Positions 11,186 to 20,702 of a stretch of DNA of 64,000 nucleotides are shown here, one piece after another; positions within the stretch are counted from its first letter, which is position 1, and every line of letters begins with the position of its first letter. The notes below the pieces were generated by a model that made no database searches, had not been told where the DNA came from, and saw nothing but the letters and a program-made list of their open reading frames with translations. The DNA comes from Culex pipiens pallens (taxonomy: Eukaryota > Arthropoda > Insecta > Diptera > Culicidae), in NCBI RefSeq assembly GCF_016801865.2, contig NC_068939.1, forward strand, positions 57,734,694 to 57,798,693, in the 5' to 3' direction. A program made the translations under genes and the position numbers.

Positions 11186-12740
11186 TGATCGATTTGGTGT
11201 CTTCGGTAAAGTTGTAGGTATAAATAAGGTGCATGGTAAAACAAATTTTGGTGATTTTATATTTCACTTTCTTGATGTGCAAAAAAAACACTATTTTTAT
11301 TTTTTCAGAAATTCCAGAATGTGCAAAAAATCTTTGACCGGGTTAAGAATTTTTGAATCAATACTGTTTTTTTTTTTTTTTAAATAGAAATATTGGTCGC
11401 AACAATTTTCAGCCTAATTTTTTTTATGTAAAATCGAATTTGCAATAAAGTGCACCGTTTTCAAGCTATAATCATTTTTAGGTAATATTTTAAAAAAAGG
11501 CATTTTGTAAATTAGTGCCCATGTATGCCTCATTTTAAACAACATATTTTAGAAAAGCTGAGAAAATTCTTCAAATTTTGCTATTTCAAACTTTGCTGAT
11601 ACGACCCATAGTTGCTGAGATTTTGTCATGCAAAGATTTGAAAACAGAAAAATTGATGTGTTCTAAGCCTCACCCAAACTGCTGGTACATTTGACGTGGA
11701 ATGACCAATTTGATGACGTATTTTTGTAAGATTGCTGGTTTTTAACCTGCTTGTTTTTAATAACTTTAAATTTGATTAATTTTTGAAATTTCTTGTTCCA
11801 GGGTACAAAATAGGTATCTTTCAGGCTGGAGTTTGAGATGGTGCAAAATCTCGTTCCGTAAAACGGGGTGACTTTGATAGGTTTGAGATTTTTTGGCAAA
11901 ATGAAGAAAACAAATTAAATACGTACAGAATGGGATGGAATCAGTCTAACCGTTTTGAAAAGTTCAAAAAGTTTTTGAAGCATAATTTAAAAAAAAAATC
12001 CAATTTATTGGCATTTCAGTAAAACAAACTTCAGATAAAATGTGAAAAATTTTGATTCTTGCTTCGATTTCAATTTTAAGTGCAGTTTAATTTAATAATT
12101 TTACAAACAAAACATATTTTTAAATATTTTAGGCAAAATTTTGACTTTTTAACAATTTTACCAAAAAGTTATTTGTATTTTGTGACAACTGGTTTTAACA
12201 CGAGGAACTATGACTATGTAAATTACCCCGGAATTCAAAATTGGAATTTTTAATGCAACTTAACACTATTGGAAAAACTTTTTATCAAAAATAATGCATG
12301 CACCTTTTGTGGCTTTCCCCAGTACATGTTTTAAAAATAATAATCTTAATACAAACATAACCGGTTGGAAATTGAATGTTTGCCCTTTTGAAATGTAAGT
12401 CTTGGTTTAAAAATTTTGAAAATATTTTTTTTCCAAAAGATCGGAAAATTTCACGATTTCGCTTTTTGTTCAATTTTTAACCTGATTTTTGAAACTTTGG
12501 TGACAAAGTTTGATTAATTTTCAGAAAACCCAACAAAAAAAAATCATAAAATCATAAACTCTAGCGCAAAAGATGCCTTTTTTATTCCTCATAAAAATAT
12601 ATAAGTAATAATAAACAAATAATCATGATAAAAAGTCAAATAAAAATTTGGGATTTTTCCGTGTACCTATTTATTTACTTTTCGGAAGAGTCAAATTCTA
12701 CAACTTTTCCGAAGACACCAACCCCTTCTGAAATTGATCA
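11186..12740. mobile_element. AT-rich TIR element, 'GGTGTCTTCGG' family (probable)
   Basis: Left end TTGATCGATTTGGTGTCTTCGGTAAAGTTGTAGG is mirrored on the right by the complement of TTGATCAATTTCAGAAGGGG followed by TTGGTGTCTTCGG. Partial relatives containing CCGAAGACACCAAAT occur at about 22447 and 31757. There is no transposase frame. The boundary and single-element status are inferences. Confidence 0.45.
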
Positions 12741-13505
12741 ACCCCTTCTCTAAACTCAAATGTCCAAATTTTGGAAAAACTTATCTGCAAAATGGCTTCT
12801 TTTGATATTTATCTATGTTCTGTTTACAAAATTGGAAATGTATGAAGTTTTTCGCATCAAACTTATTTTAGATTAGATCAATACTTGAATTCAATTCAGT
12901 CAATGCAATGACGAAAAGGGTTATCATAACCAAAAACTAAATTGCATCACTCCAGAGCCAGAGCAAGTCCCAAAGCTCTGCCAGACTGAGCATTTCGTCG
13001 TGAAAGATAACTTGCCAATCCCTGCTGCCCAAAAGCCATCCCAAAGTGGGAATTCGAAAATTGAATTTCCACTGCAGAGAAAGCTCCCGGCTTTACTCCA
13101 GCAAGCTGGAAGTTGGAAAGGAGGATCATTGAAACAATAGCAAATTATCAATTAAATCCTGAAAGGTTTGTGTGTGTGTTCGTAAAATGTGCATTCCTCC
13201 TGCGGTGCTGGTGGTGCACTCCTTTGGGAGGAATTATGGCCGGAGGCTTTTCGGGAAGGCCACAATTATTTCTGTGGCACGAAAGTGGAGAATTTTGTGG
13301 AATTTGTCCCAGAGTGTAAGGGGGGCAGCCTTTACAGGAGGAACTGCTCAACTGGTTGATCGTTTGCCTAGACGTTGTTGCTTAGACAGGTGATTGCTTA
13401 TGATTGCCTCAAGTTAGCACTAAATTTATGAGATAATTGAGTATATTTTAAAAAGAATTTAACAATTTAATGACTTAAAATTTTTAGTATGAAGAAATAA
13501 ATAAG
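12741..13505. other. Intergenic DNA, no supported gene
   Basis: 12940-13390 is less AT-rich and gives several overlapping 60-75 codon frames on both strands, none with a recognisable motif. Confidence 0.4.
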
Positions 13506-13531
13506 TTTTTTTTTTTCCGGTTTAAAGGCTG

Positions 13532-13537
13532 TTTATT
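13532..13537 (-). promoter_or_regulatory. Polyadenylation signal AATAAA of the L1/Tx1-like element
   Basis: TTTATT on the plus strand, 13 nt downstream of the ORF2 stop and about 15 nt before the A tail. Confidence 0.6.
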
Positions 13538-13549
13538 GATAGGTAGTCT

Positions 13550-16500
13550 TCAAATACAACAAATCCATTTTCCAAAAACTCTGTCGTAAAATTTCTTGTT
13601 GTTCCATCGTTTCTCTCTAACTTTACATTCAAAATCTGCTACTGTACCATTTCCAAAGTTTTTCAAATTGTAGGCAATTGCTTCAACTACTAACCACAAA
13701 CCTAATTTTTCTTTTTCATTTTTAAACGTTTTCCCTAGCAACTCCTCAGGGTCTACAATGTCTAAGCCTAGTTTTCTAATTATAGTTGTTTTTACGCTAT
13801 TCCAAACTAATCTACTGCTGCTACATAACTTTATACGATGCTTTGATGTATCTAACTTATTACAATATTCACACAAATTTGTATTAGTATCCCTAACCTT
13901 ATGGCGAAAAAGTTTTGCTTTTGTTGGAATAAGATCATTGAGCATGATGAATAGCGAATGTTTTTCTTCAGAGGAAATGAAATTCGATTGTATATTCTGC
14001 CAATAATTTTGCCACGGCAATTCAGGGAATTCGGTTGCTATTTTGATTTTAATATTTTGCTTACTAATCAACAAACGGTAGATTTTTTTGCTTGTGTTTA
14101 AATCAGTATCGTTTGATATTTCTTCTGCTAAACTTAGCCACTCACGTGAGTTTCGACTAAGCGTGTTGTTAGTTTGCTGTGATAACATGAATGAATCTTT
14201 GATACCGTTTTGACTAGGAAATAATATGTTTTTTACAAATAGTGCTTTACATTTACTTTCAACATCAACGAGAGATAGTCCTCCTTGATCAACGTCTAAG
14301 TACAACTGATCAAATTTAACTTTGTATAATCCAACACCTTTAAAAATAAAATTTCTGCAGATCGTTCTGATTTCAGCGATATTTGAATTATTAGGAGGGA
14401 AAACTTGTGCTATGTACCATAATTTAGATAAAATAATTTGATTTAAAATCCATGATTTTTGGTAAATGTTTAGTTTTCTTTTATGATGAATCGAAATTAA
14501 AAACTTAATGTTAAGTATAATTCTAGAGTAATTGTTTTCAATGATAGTGTTAAAATTTTCAGATAAATCTATTCCTAGTATTCTGAGCGATGAGACCTCT
14601 TTGAGAACATGTGGACCCGAGAGGCAATTGTTTAGTCTCATGTATTGAGACTTTCCAACATTCAACCTAATTTTAGCAAAAATGCTGAAATAGTTGATGA
14701 GCTCCAAGGTCTTATCAAATTCGTGATTATTGCGAATAACGACATTAATGTCATCTGCATAAGCAATAACTTTCAAAAAGCTATTATCTATTAGACAACC
14801 TCTAACGTCATCGTAAAGCATGCGAATAAGTGGTTCTATGTAAATGATGAATAAAGCCATGCTCAAAGGGCACCCTTGGCGAACAGATGATTTTATGAAA
14901 ATGTTATTAGTGAGAAAACCGTTAAATAGTATCTTAGAGGAAGCATTTTTATACAGATTACGAATTAAGTTAACAAATTGAATTGGGAAACCAAATTTTT
15001 CCAAGGTTAGCCAAAGAAAATGATGATCAACCCTATCGAAAGCCTTTTCTAAATCGAAACTTGCAACAAGTACTTTTAATGATTTAGATCTTTTTGCTTT
15101 GATAATAAGATTTCTAAGCAGTTTTAGATTTGTGATACAAGATTTTTCTGAAATACCTGCAGCTTGACCTGGTCCAATTAAATAATCCATAAGGGGTTGT
15201 AATCGATTCATAATGATTTTAGCAAAAAGTTTGTAATCACAGTTTAACATGCTAATCGGTCGTTTGTCAGAAATTTCGAAGGATTGTTCTTTTTTAGGAA
15301 TTAATGTTACTATCCCTTCAACGAAAGCAGCATTAGGAATTTCACCCATCAAAAATAGATTAAAAAGTTTCAAAAGGTCATTTTTTATTTCGTCAAAGAA
15401 AGTACAGTAAAACTCGTATGTCAGTCCATCTGGTCCTGGACTTTTCTTTTTAGAAGCTTGTTGTAGTGCCTCTTGTAGTTCGTTGAGATCAATTGGTTTT
15501 ATTAAATTATTGCTTTGTTCAAGAGTTAAACGGTTTTTCACGTGATCAAAAATATTATTTACACCTGGATAAAAAGTTTTATCGCCTTCGAATAATAAGC
15601 TAAAATGATTTTCTAAAGCTAATTGAAGTTTAGTTTTCTCAGAAGTAAGGTTACCATTAATTAAAAGTTTCATATTAGAGTTTTTTGTAGCGTATTTAGA
15701 CATTTGAAATGTACTTAGTTTCTCTTCTTCAATTATATTTTCTGGTTGGATTTTTAATTTAAAATTTGAAAGTCGATTTTGTTCAATATTCATTAATTTG
15801 GATTTTACAAAAGATAGTTCCTTCTCAACATTTTCATTGTTGCTTTGTTTGCATGATATTTCTCTAAGACAACCGTAAAGGAAGCTTTTACTAGATGTTA
15901 TATATTGATTCAATTCAAAAGATCTTGTTTTAAAAAATGATTTTGCTTTTGATTTAAAATGTTCAATCCACCATCGACAAAAATTATTGTTATATGCAAA
16001 TCTTTGTCTGATGTTTTGAATTTCTAAAACAAATTCACGTTTGATATCCTCATCATGCAAAAAAGAGGGATTTATTTTCCAGAAACCTCTACCAGTGGAA
16101 GTGACGTTCAAATTTGAGTCAACATTAAATTTCAAAACTATTGCACGGTGATCAGAGAAGGCAGTTGTTAATGTGTCGAAACTTAAAACTTTTTCCAAAA
16201 AATCTTTTGGTCCATAAATTCTATCAATCCTGGATGCAGAATCTCCTCTGAAAAATGTATAAATCGTATTACGGTGAATTGAATTTCCGATATCGATTAA
16301 ATCAAGATTAGATGTTAGGTCTTTCAGTCCTTGGCATAAATTTTTCACGGTTCCGTTTGAATCCGAATTTAAAAGAATACAATTAAAATCGCCTAGAATT
16401 ACGTTGGGATGGGCAGCAGATAGGTGTGGGATGATATCATTTGAAAACAGAACGTCACGTTGGTGTCGGTATTGTGATCCAGAATGACCATAAACGTTGA

Positions 16501-16798
16501 TAAAGTGAACTTTATCGATTGTGACCGACAGAATTCGACCATTTGGGTTCATTAACATGTTATCAAACTCGATATTTTTTCTAATCAACACAGCAGTTCC
16601 TTTGTTGTCGACACTGATATTAACAAAAGCAAAATGGGAAGCAAGAAATTTAAAGTTTTCAAACGACACTTCCTGAAGAAAAACAATATCAAGATCATTA
16701 TTCCACACGAAGTCCTTCAATAAACCTAGCTTGATGTTAGTGCTAATAGCGTTGATGTTAATTGTGGCTAGTTTTCTAGAGAATGTTGTTGTGGCCAT
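13550..16798 (-). CDS. ORF2: AP endonuclease / reverse transcriptase of an L1/Tx1-like LINE (1082 aa)
   Basis: Predicted to nick the target DNA and reverse-transcribe the element RNA at the nick. The N-terminal apurinic endonuclease-like domain has the metal-site Glu in FLQEV (about 43), GDFN at 136-139, and SDH at 215-217. The RT domain shows SPGPDG, RPISMLNCDYKLFAKI, FDLEKAFDRVDHHFLW (catalytic Asp), SVRQGCPLSMALF and the YADD box (Asp 682-683). The C-terminus has a CX2CX7HX4C knuckle at 976-992, as in L1-group ORF2 proteins. Length fits the group. The ATG at 16798 starts 58 nt after the ORF1 stop. No frameshift or internal stop is present, so the protein appears complete. It is AT-rich in codon use, unlike the GC-rich Jockey ORFs nearby. 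Confidence 0.92.
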   Translation of the reverse strand: MATTTFSRKLATININAISTNIKLGLLKDFVWNNDLDIVFLQEVSFENFKFLASHFAFVNISVDNKGTAVLIRKNIEFDNMLMNPNGRILSVTIDKVHFINVYGHSGSQYRHQRDVLFSNDIIPHLSAAHPNVILGDFNCILLNSDSNGTVKNLCQGLKDLTSNLDLIDIGNSIHRNTIYTFFRGDSASRIDRIYGPKDFLEKVLSFDTLTTAFSDHRAIVLKFNVDSNLNVTSTGRGFWKINPSFLHDEDIKREFVLEIQNIRQRFAYNNNFCRWWIEHFKSKAKSFFKTRSFELNQYITSSKSFLYGCLREISCKQSNNENVEKELSFVKSKLMNIEQNRLSNFKLKIQPENIIEEEKLSTFQMSKYATKNSNMKLLINGNLTSEKTKLQLALENHFSLLFEGDKTFYPGVNNIFDHVKNRLTLEQSNNLIKPIDLNELQEALQQASKKKSPGPDGLTYEFYCTFFDEIKNDLLKLFNLFLMGEIPNAAFVEGIVTLIPKKEQSFEISDKRPISMLNCDYKLFAKIIMNRLQPLMDYLIGPGQAAGISEKSCITNLKLLRNLIIKAKRSKSLKVLVASFDLEKAFDRVDHHFLWLTLEKFGFPIQFVNLIRNLYKNASSKILFNGFLTNNIFIKSSVRQGCPLSMALFIIYIEPLIRMLYDDVRGCLIDNSFLKVIAYADDINVVIRNNHEFDKTLELINYFSIFAKIRLNVGKSQYMRLNNCLSGPHVLKEVSSLRILGIDLSENFNTIIENNYSRIILNIKFLISIHHKRKLNIYQKSWILNQIILSKLWYIAQVFPPNNSNIAEIRTICRNFIFKGVGLYKVKFDQLYLDVDQGGLSLVDVESKCKALFVKNILFPSQNGIKDSFMLSQQTNNTLSRNSREWLSLAEEISNDTDLNTSKKIYRLLISKQNIKIKIATEFPELPWQNYWQNIQSNFISSEEKHSLFIMLNDLIPTKAKLFRHKVRDTNTNLCEYCNKLDTSKHRIKLCSSSRLVWNSVKTTIIRKLGLDIVDPEELLGKTFKNEKEKLGLWLVVEAIAYNLKNFGNGTVADFECKVREKRWNNKKFYDRVFGKWICCI

Positions 16799-16856
16799 TA
16801 TTAAGATGTTTTTTTAGTTATTGATGGTACGATAAAACGATGGAACGATGGATGAT

Positions 16857-18053
16857 TTAGGTTGTCTTCTTCTTCTTGTTGCGTTTACCATTTGGAACCG
16901 GAATGAACCCATCCCCCTCTCCAGTTGGCCCACCCTTTCCCTTACCCCCCTTTCCCTTCCCACCCAGCTTACCCGCATCACCCTCAGAAGAGACCGGAGA
17001 GGAACTCTTCGTTCGCTTCAGCAACGTCTGGCGATCGAGTTCGCTGATCTCGGCGTCCATCGCGTCGGTGTCTGCATTGTCGATGTGTTCTTCGCTCACG
17101 CCGGCCGGCCGCAAAGCGTCCAGCACGCCGTCGTTGGTGTTAGTGTCCACTGTTTGCTTGGTTGTTGTGGTGCTTGCAGATGGTGCTACCGTTGTCGATG
17201 ATATTGGTGCTGGTGTGGAGACGCTTGGTGATGTTGTCGTGGAAGCGCTCGGTACCGCTACCGTTGTAGTGGTGGAGGCGCTAGGTACTGCTTGCGTTGA
17301 TGTCGTGGTGATCGGGTTTGGTGTGTCGTCGTTCTTTTTCTGGTTAAGCAACGTCATCGCAGGAGCGATCGGCTGGCCGAAATCGATGATCGGTTTTGCA
17401 GGCCTACCAAGGGACGGCGCCGAGCTGCCGCTGCCTCCGCTGCTGCCGCTTCCACTACCGCTGCCTGTTGAGATCGCCGCCATTTTGGGGCAATTCTGCT
17501 TGACGTGCCCTTCTGCCTTGCAGAAAAAGCACTTGTTTTTGAGCCCATCATAGAAGATGCGGGCTCGGAAATGTCCTATGTAAAGGTGTGCAGGAATTTC
17601 CTTCGCCACCTCCATGTGCACCCCTCGTACACCGGTGAAAATGTTGACCTTCAGCTCGTTGGGAAAACGTTCGCGCACGTGCTGCCGTATGGTCCCGTAC
17701 TGACCCAGCACATACTGGATCGTGGCGTCGTCAATCTCCGGTGGCAGATTGAAGATCCGGACGTACCGGAAGACGCGTGATGCCTGCTCTACCGCCACCC
17801 TTGCCGTTGTTCCGTCCTCGAACTTGAACTGGTAGTGCTCGTCCGATTCGGCGATGAACGCGGAGAAAGTCTCCTCGTCAATCAGCTTGACGTAAAACTG
17901 GCCGCCATTCTCGTCCTTGTAAATGCTGTGGATATCCGCTGCTGACAGCTTCAGGGTGTCCATCGAGAACTTCAGCACGTCCAGGTACGACGGTACCTTG
18001 ATTCCTGGTCCGAAGACCAACTTCGCAGTGTTCTTTCGTACACTATTCGCCAT
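16857..18053 (-). CDS. ORF1: RNA-binding gag-like protein of the L1/Tx1-like LINE (398 aa)
   Basis: Nucleic-acid-binding companion of ORF2, expected to coat element RNA. The start is taken at the ATG at 18053 (protein begins MANSVRKNTAK). The frame stays open upstream to 18305 but without an ATG. An RRM-like middle region (around YVRIFNLPPEIDDATIQYVL, residues 97-116) precedes a CX2CX4HX4C zinc knuckle (CFFCKAEGHVKQNC, about 175-188). Then come Gly/Ser, Ser/Thr/Pro-repeat and Lys/Gly-rich low-complexity segments and a basic C-terminus. Similar layouts are known for Tx1-like ORF1. It is intact and directly upstream of ORF2. The exact fold of the central region is an inference. Confidence 0.85.
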   Translation of the reverse strand: MANSVRKNTAKLVFGPGIKVPSYLDVLKFSMDTLKLSAADIHSIYKDENGGQFYVKLIDEETFSAFIAESDEHYQFKFEDGTTARVAVEQASRVFRYVRIFNLPPEIDDATIQYVLGQYGTIRQHVRERFPNELKVNIFTGVRGVHMEVAKEIPAHLYIGHFRARIFYDGLKNKCFFCKAEGHVKQNCPKMAAISTGSGSGSGSSGGSGSSAPSLGRPAKPIIDFGQPIAPAMTLLNQKKNDDTPNPITTTSTQAVPSASTTTTVAVPSASTTTSPSVSTPAPISSTTVAPSASTTTTKQTVDTNTNDGVLDALRPAGVSEEHIDNADTDAMDAEISELDRQTLLKRTKSSSPVSSEGDAGKLGGKGKGGKGKGGPTGEGDGFIPVPNGKRNKKKKTT

Positions 18054-18212
18054 TTTTACTCTTCCGGGGAAGATTCCGCTTTTAGATAACACAGAAAAAC
18101 GCGTACGAAACAATAGCCGCGGAGGACTATTGTTCGAAACCGGACTTATTCTCGAGAGCGTCGATGGAAATACGTCTTGTTCGTACGAGCTCACGTCCGA
18201 GACTAATAAGTT

Positions 18213-18869
18213 AAAAACAACAAACAATGAAAAACGAGATAAGGCCCACCCCAGCAAAATATGACGATGCAATTCCCCGAAAAGTGCACCATCGCGCTGC
18301 AGCACCGAGTGTCATATCGAGCATATGCATTGCATATTATGCAACACGAGTGTGCAGCATAATTTTTCTTCCACTATGTGTCACTTTGTCACTGTTCGCT
18401 GACTGCCACCGTCAAGAGTCACATGGGAACTGAATTTATCAAGAGTCTCGCGCGGGAGTTATACATTGAATTTCGCCCACTTCATCACACTTTTGCACTC
18501 TGTCAGTCGTGACGCGTTGTGCTTCCCCCTCCCGATGGGAACACGGTTTGGAATTCAATTTCAAGTAGTTTATGATGTGCACATGATGAAAAGTTGTGGT
18601 CGGGTGTGCACAGAAAAGATGAATTTCCCAGCGACAACATTTTATTGGAAAATTTCCTTCCATCGACAGCAAAGTGCCTCTGGCAACTCTCGTGGCTGCC
18701 AATTACATGCTTTTGCATTCTATGAATAATAGTTTCCCAGTGACTTTCCAACTAGGGACAATTCCTCCAAAACAACAACAACAAAAACCCAGCGCCGGAC
18801 CATTAAATTCAATTACAACTATTTCGTCCCCCACCAGATCCCAATCATCGCTTATGCAAATCCGCTCTG
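18213..18869. other. Spacer between two retroelements, no gene seen
   Basis: Overlapping 65-87 codon frames on both strands lack known motifs. The L1/Tx1-like element's 5' boundary may lie within or just before this stretch. Confidence 0.4.
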
Positions 18870-18883
18870 GGAGCACTGCCGTT
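18870..18883. repeat. Target-site duplication, left copy (14 bp)
   Basis: GGAGCACTGCCGTT, repeated exactly at 20503-20516. It directly abuts the poly(T) that represents the element's A tail. Confidence 0.92.
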
Positions 18884-20502
18884 TTTTTTTTTTTCTTCAC
18901 AACTTATTTTTATTAGGTCCTTTTAGGTGCTACGACCAGGTTAGGACCGAGGATCAAAAATACAACAAATAATAAATAATAAAAAAAAAAAAAAAAAAAC
19001 GTAACTGAATCAGATGATCATTTTCTCGTGCCATGTGTCAGCAAGTGTGCGATCACGTCAATCTGTTCCTCGGGTGTCTTGCACTGCCTCAAGCGAACTC
19101 TGTATTCTCGGTAAATGGCCCACAGCTCCGACTCGCTGTACAGCATCCGTTCACCTTGTTGCTCCTTCGGGGTTGCACCGGCGTCGGCGCCAGTATTTCC
19201 TTGACTTCTTCCTGCGGGACGAGGATGTTTATCTTCCGGTACCGCTCCAGGTAGCGGAGGAAAATCCGCCGCGGTAAACACGGCTCCTGCAAGAGTCTGT
19301 TTGTCCTTCTTCCATGCTGGCGGCTTCGGCTTGGACGCCTGCTGCCTCGACTGGATGAACTGCGCACGTTTGGGACAGCTGCGGTCCAGACCCTCGTGGG
19401 ATCCAGAACAGTTGACACATTTCTTGGCTTGCGTTTCTTCTGCTTTGCACTTTTCTGTGTTGTGGGGACCCCCACAGCTGCTGCACCTGGGCTTGAGATG
19501 GCAGTTACTGGTTCCGTGACCGAACTGCAAGCAGTTCTTGCACTGGGTCACGTGCGGTTCTTTGTTCCGGTAGGCCACCCACCGGACGACGACTGGTCCC
19601 ACTTTCTTTACCTTGCTACTCAACTCCTTTAGACTGGTGTGCCCCTTGGGGAAGAGCACGATGAAAGGCGTCTCATCGATGGCGGGAAGCTGCTGCTTCC
19701 GCCTGATGGCGTGTACTGCCAAGACGTCCAGCTGATGTTCCGTCTTGAGCAGCTCCTTGATGTAATCCGGTTCCACGTTCGGGAGACCTCGCATTACTAC
19801 CCGGTGCGGTCTCGCACTGCGCTTTCCGTGCGTGTAGAACTGCACCTTGTTCTTCGTCAGGTGGGCTTGCACCGTGTCGAAGTCGTCGCTCGAGAAGCAC
19901 GTAATTTTTGTGCCGAACCGCGTCAGTTTGTGTTCCGGCTGGACATCACACGACGACATCACCTTCGCAAGGCGGGCGAAGCTCATTTCTTTCACCACCA
20001 GCGGCGGCTGCTTCTTCTCCCCGGCCGACTTGCCGGTTGCTGGTACCACGGGGATGGTTTTTTCTGCTGCTGGGTTCGCATTGTTGTTGTTGTTGCTCTC
20101 CTCCGCTAGCGGGCTGAACTTGTTGTTGCTGAGCAGTTTCTCCACATCGCCGTCGGTGCCGCCATCGCCGACGTTGATCTCCTCCTTAGCCTTCCTGCGG
20201 CGAACCTTGACCACGGGACGAAATTCGCCCCCGTCCTCTCCACCTCCTTCGGAGTCTTCAACCTCCATGCCCGTCGCCGCCTGCGTCTTGGGTTGAAACC
20301 CGTCCGGTTTCTCCCACACACTTTTCCTCAAGGCCGCGTTCCAGTAGAACGTCCTTCCATTCTCAGCCCTGTGCTCCGTCCACTCACTCTCCACCGTCGC
20401 GGCCGCCGCCATGGCCGTCGGCGAAAGTTAACAAAACACCGTCAAAAACGCGCTAAGCTAGCTCGAAAGACGACCAAACCCAACGAAAGTTGAACAGGGA
20501 GT
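18884..20502 (-). mobile_element. Full-length ORF1-only non-LTR retroelement with WW-domain gag (non-autonomous)
   Basis: The 1.62-kb element has a 90-nt 5' UTR (20502-20413), one ORF (20412-19018), a 134-nt 3' UTR and a terminal A tail. It is bracketed by a perfect 14-bp duplication, so both ends are complete. No endonuclease or RT follows the ORF. The insertion signature (variable-length TSD, A tail, minus orientation) is that of target-primed reverse transcription, so the enzyme must have come from elsewhere. The 3' UTR has an A/T-only segment including a T run on the minus strand (18981-18999). After it comes a block beginning GATCCTCGGTCCTAACC that is shared with the truncated copy at 8039-8285. 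The organisation resembles half-LINE elements that keep only ORF1. Confidence 0.9.
19018..20412 (-). CDS. WW-domain / zinc-knuckle ORF1 (gag-like) protein, 464 aa
   Basis: Retroelement nucleic-acid-binding protein with an unusual N-terminus. Residues 11-36 form a WW domain: W11, GRTFYWN at 19-25, W33 and P36, with 22 residues between the tryptophans, as in splicing-factor type WW domains that bind proline-rich ligands. Next come an acidic and Asn-rich linker and a region with QFYTHG...RVVMRGLP (191-211) like the gag-associated segment of Jockey ORF1. Three zinc knuckles follow (CKNCLQFGHGTSNC 291-304; C310-C322; C332-C346). A C-terminal segment (about 424-460) is conserved in the 8039-8285 copy and in the Jockey ORF1 of this window. 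The start ATG at 20412 sits in a good context (GGCCATGG). No ORF2 follows. The frame is fully intact and GC-rich. Confidence 0.88.
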   Translation of the reverse strand: MAAAATVESEWTEHRAENGRTFYWNAALRKSVWEKPDGFQPKTQAATGMEVEDSEGGGEDGGEFRPVVKVRRRKAKEEINVGDGGTDGDVEKLLSNNKFSPLAEESNNNNNANPAAEKTIPVVPATGKSAGEKKQPPLVVKEMSFARLAKVMSSCDVQPEHKLTRFGTKITCFSSDDFDTVQAHLTKNKVQFYTHGKRSARPHRVVMRGLPNVEPDYIKELLKTEHQLDVLAVHAIRRKQQLPAIDETPFIVLFPKGHTSLKELSSKVKKVGPVVVRWVAYRNKEPHVTQCKNCLQFGHGTSNCHLKPRCSSCGGPHNTEKCKAEETQAKKCVNCSGSHEGLDRSCPKRAQFIQSRQQASKPKPPAWKKDKQTLAGAVFTAADFPPLPGAVPEDKHPRPAGRSQGNTGADAGATPKEQQGERMLYSESELWAIYREYRVRLRQCKTPEEQIDVIAHLLTHGTRK

Positions 20503-20516
20503 GGAGCACTGCCGTT
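20503..20516. repeat. Target-site duplication, right copy (14 bp)
   Basis: Exact repeat of GGAGCACTGCCGTT at 18870-18883. It marks the 5' end of the minus-strand element. Confidence 0.92.
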
Positions 20517-20538
20517 GCTGCACACTAAATTGTTGCTA

Positions 20539-20700
20539 AAGGACCATCCATAAACCACGTGGACACTTTAGGGGGGGGGGGGTATGGCGATTGTCCACGA
20601 TCCATACAAAAAAGATTTTTTTTGTATGGACAATTGTCCACGAAGGGGGGGGGGGTAACAGATTCTCAAAAAAGTGTCCACGTGGTTTATGAATGGTCCC
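20539..20700. mobile_element. MITE, family 'GACCATCCATAAACC', G-run copy
   Basis: Almost perfectly palindromic: AAGGACCATCCATAAACC at the left end and GGTTTATGAATGGTCCC at the right, flanked by TA (20537-20538, 20701-20702). Each arm contains GTCCACG and a run of 10-12 G (near 20571-20582 and 20645-20655), both G-rich on the same strand. Same family as 6896-7032. Confidence 0.75.
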
Positions 20701-20702
20701 TA

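Larger units (their letters stand above)
13506..18204 (-). mobile_element. L1/Tx1-like non-LTR retrotransposon (two intact ORFs)
   Basis: The element has ORF1 (18053-16857), a 58-nt gap, ORF2 (16798-13550), a short 3' UTR with AATAAA on the minus strand (13532-13537) and a poly(A) tail (poly(T) on the plus strand from 13506). The 3' end is clear. The 5' end is not: AATAAGTT occurs at both 13500-13507 and 18205-18212 and might be a short TSD, but 8 bp in AT-rich DNA is weak. Both ORFs are open, so the copy is young. Assignment to the L1/Tx1 group rests on the ORF2 motifs and the C-terminal CCHC. Confidence 0.85.

Noticed and set aside
16876..17553. 225-codon plus-strand open frame
   Set aside because: It is antisense to the Ser/Thr/Pro and Gly/Lys repeats of the L1/Tx1-like ORF1. 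Its Val/Leu-rich content follows from that low complexity.
13500..18212. AATAAGTT as target-site duplication of the L1/Tx1-like element
   Set aside because: Only 8 bp in AT-rich sequence, and partly overlapping the A tail; chance is likely. Kept only as a weak 5'-boundary hint.
18053..18305. N-terminal extension of the L1/Tx1-like ORF1 to 18305
   Set aside because: The first codon there is GTG and the extension has no family-like features. The ATG at 18053 fits better.
19639..20296. Plus-strand frames of about 150 codons
   Set aside because: Antisense shadows of the WW/gag ORF1.
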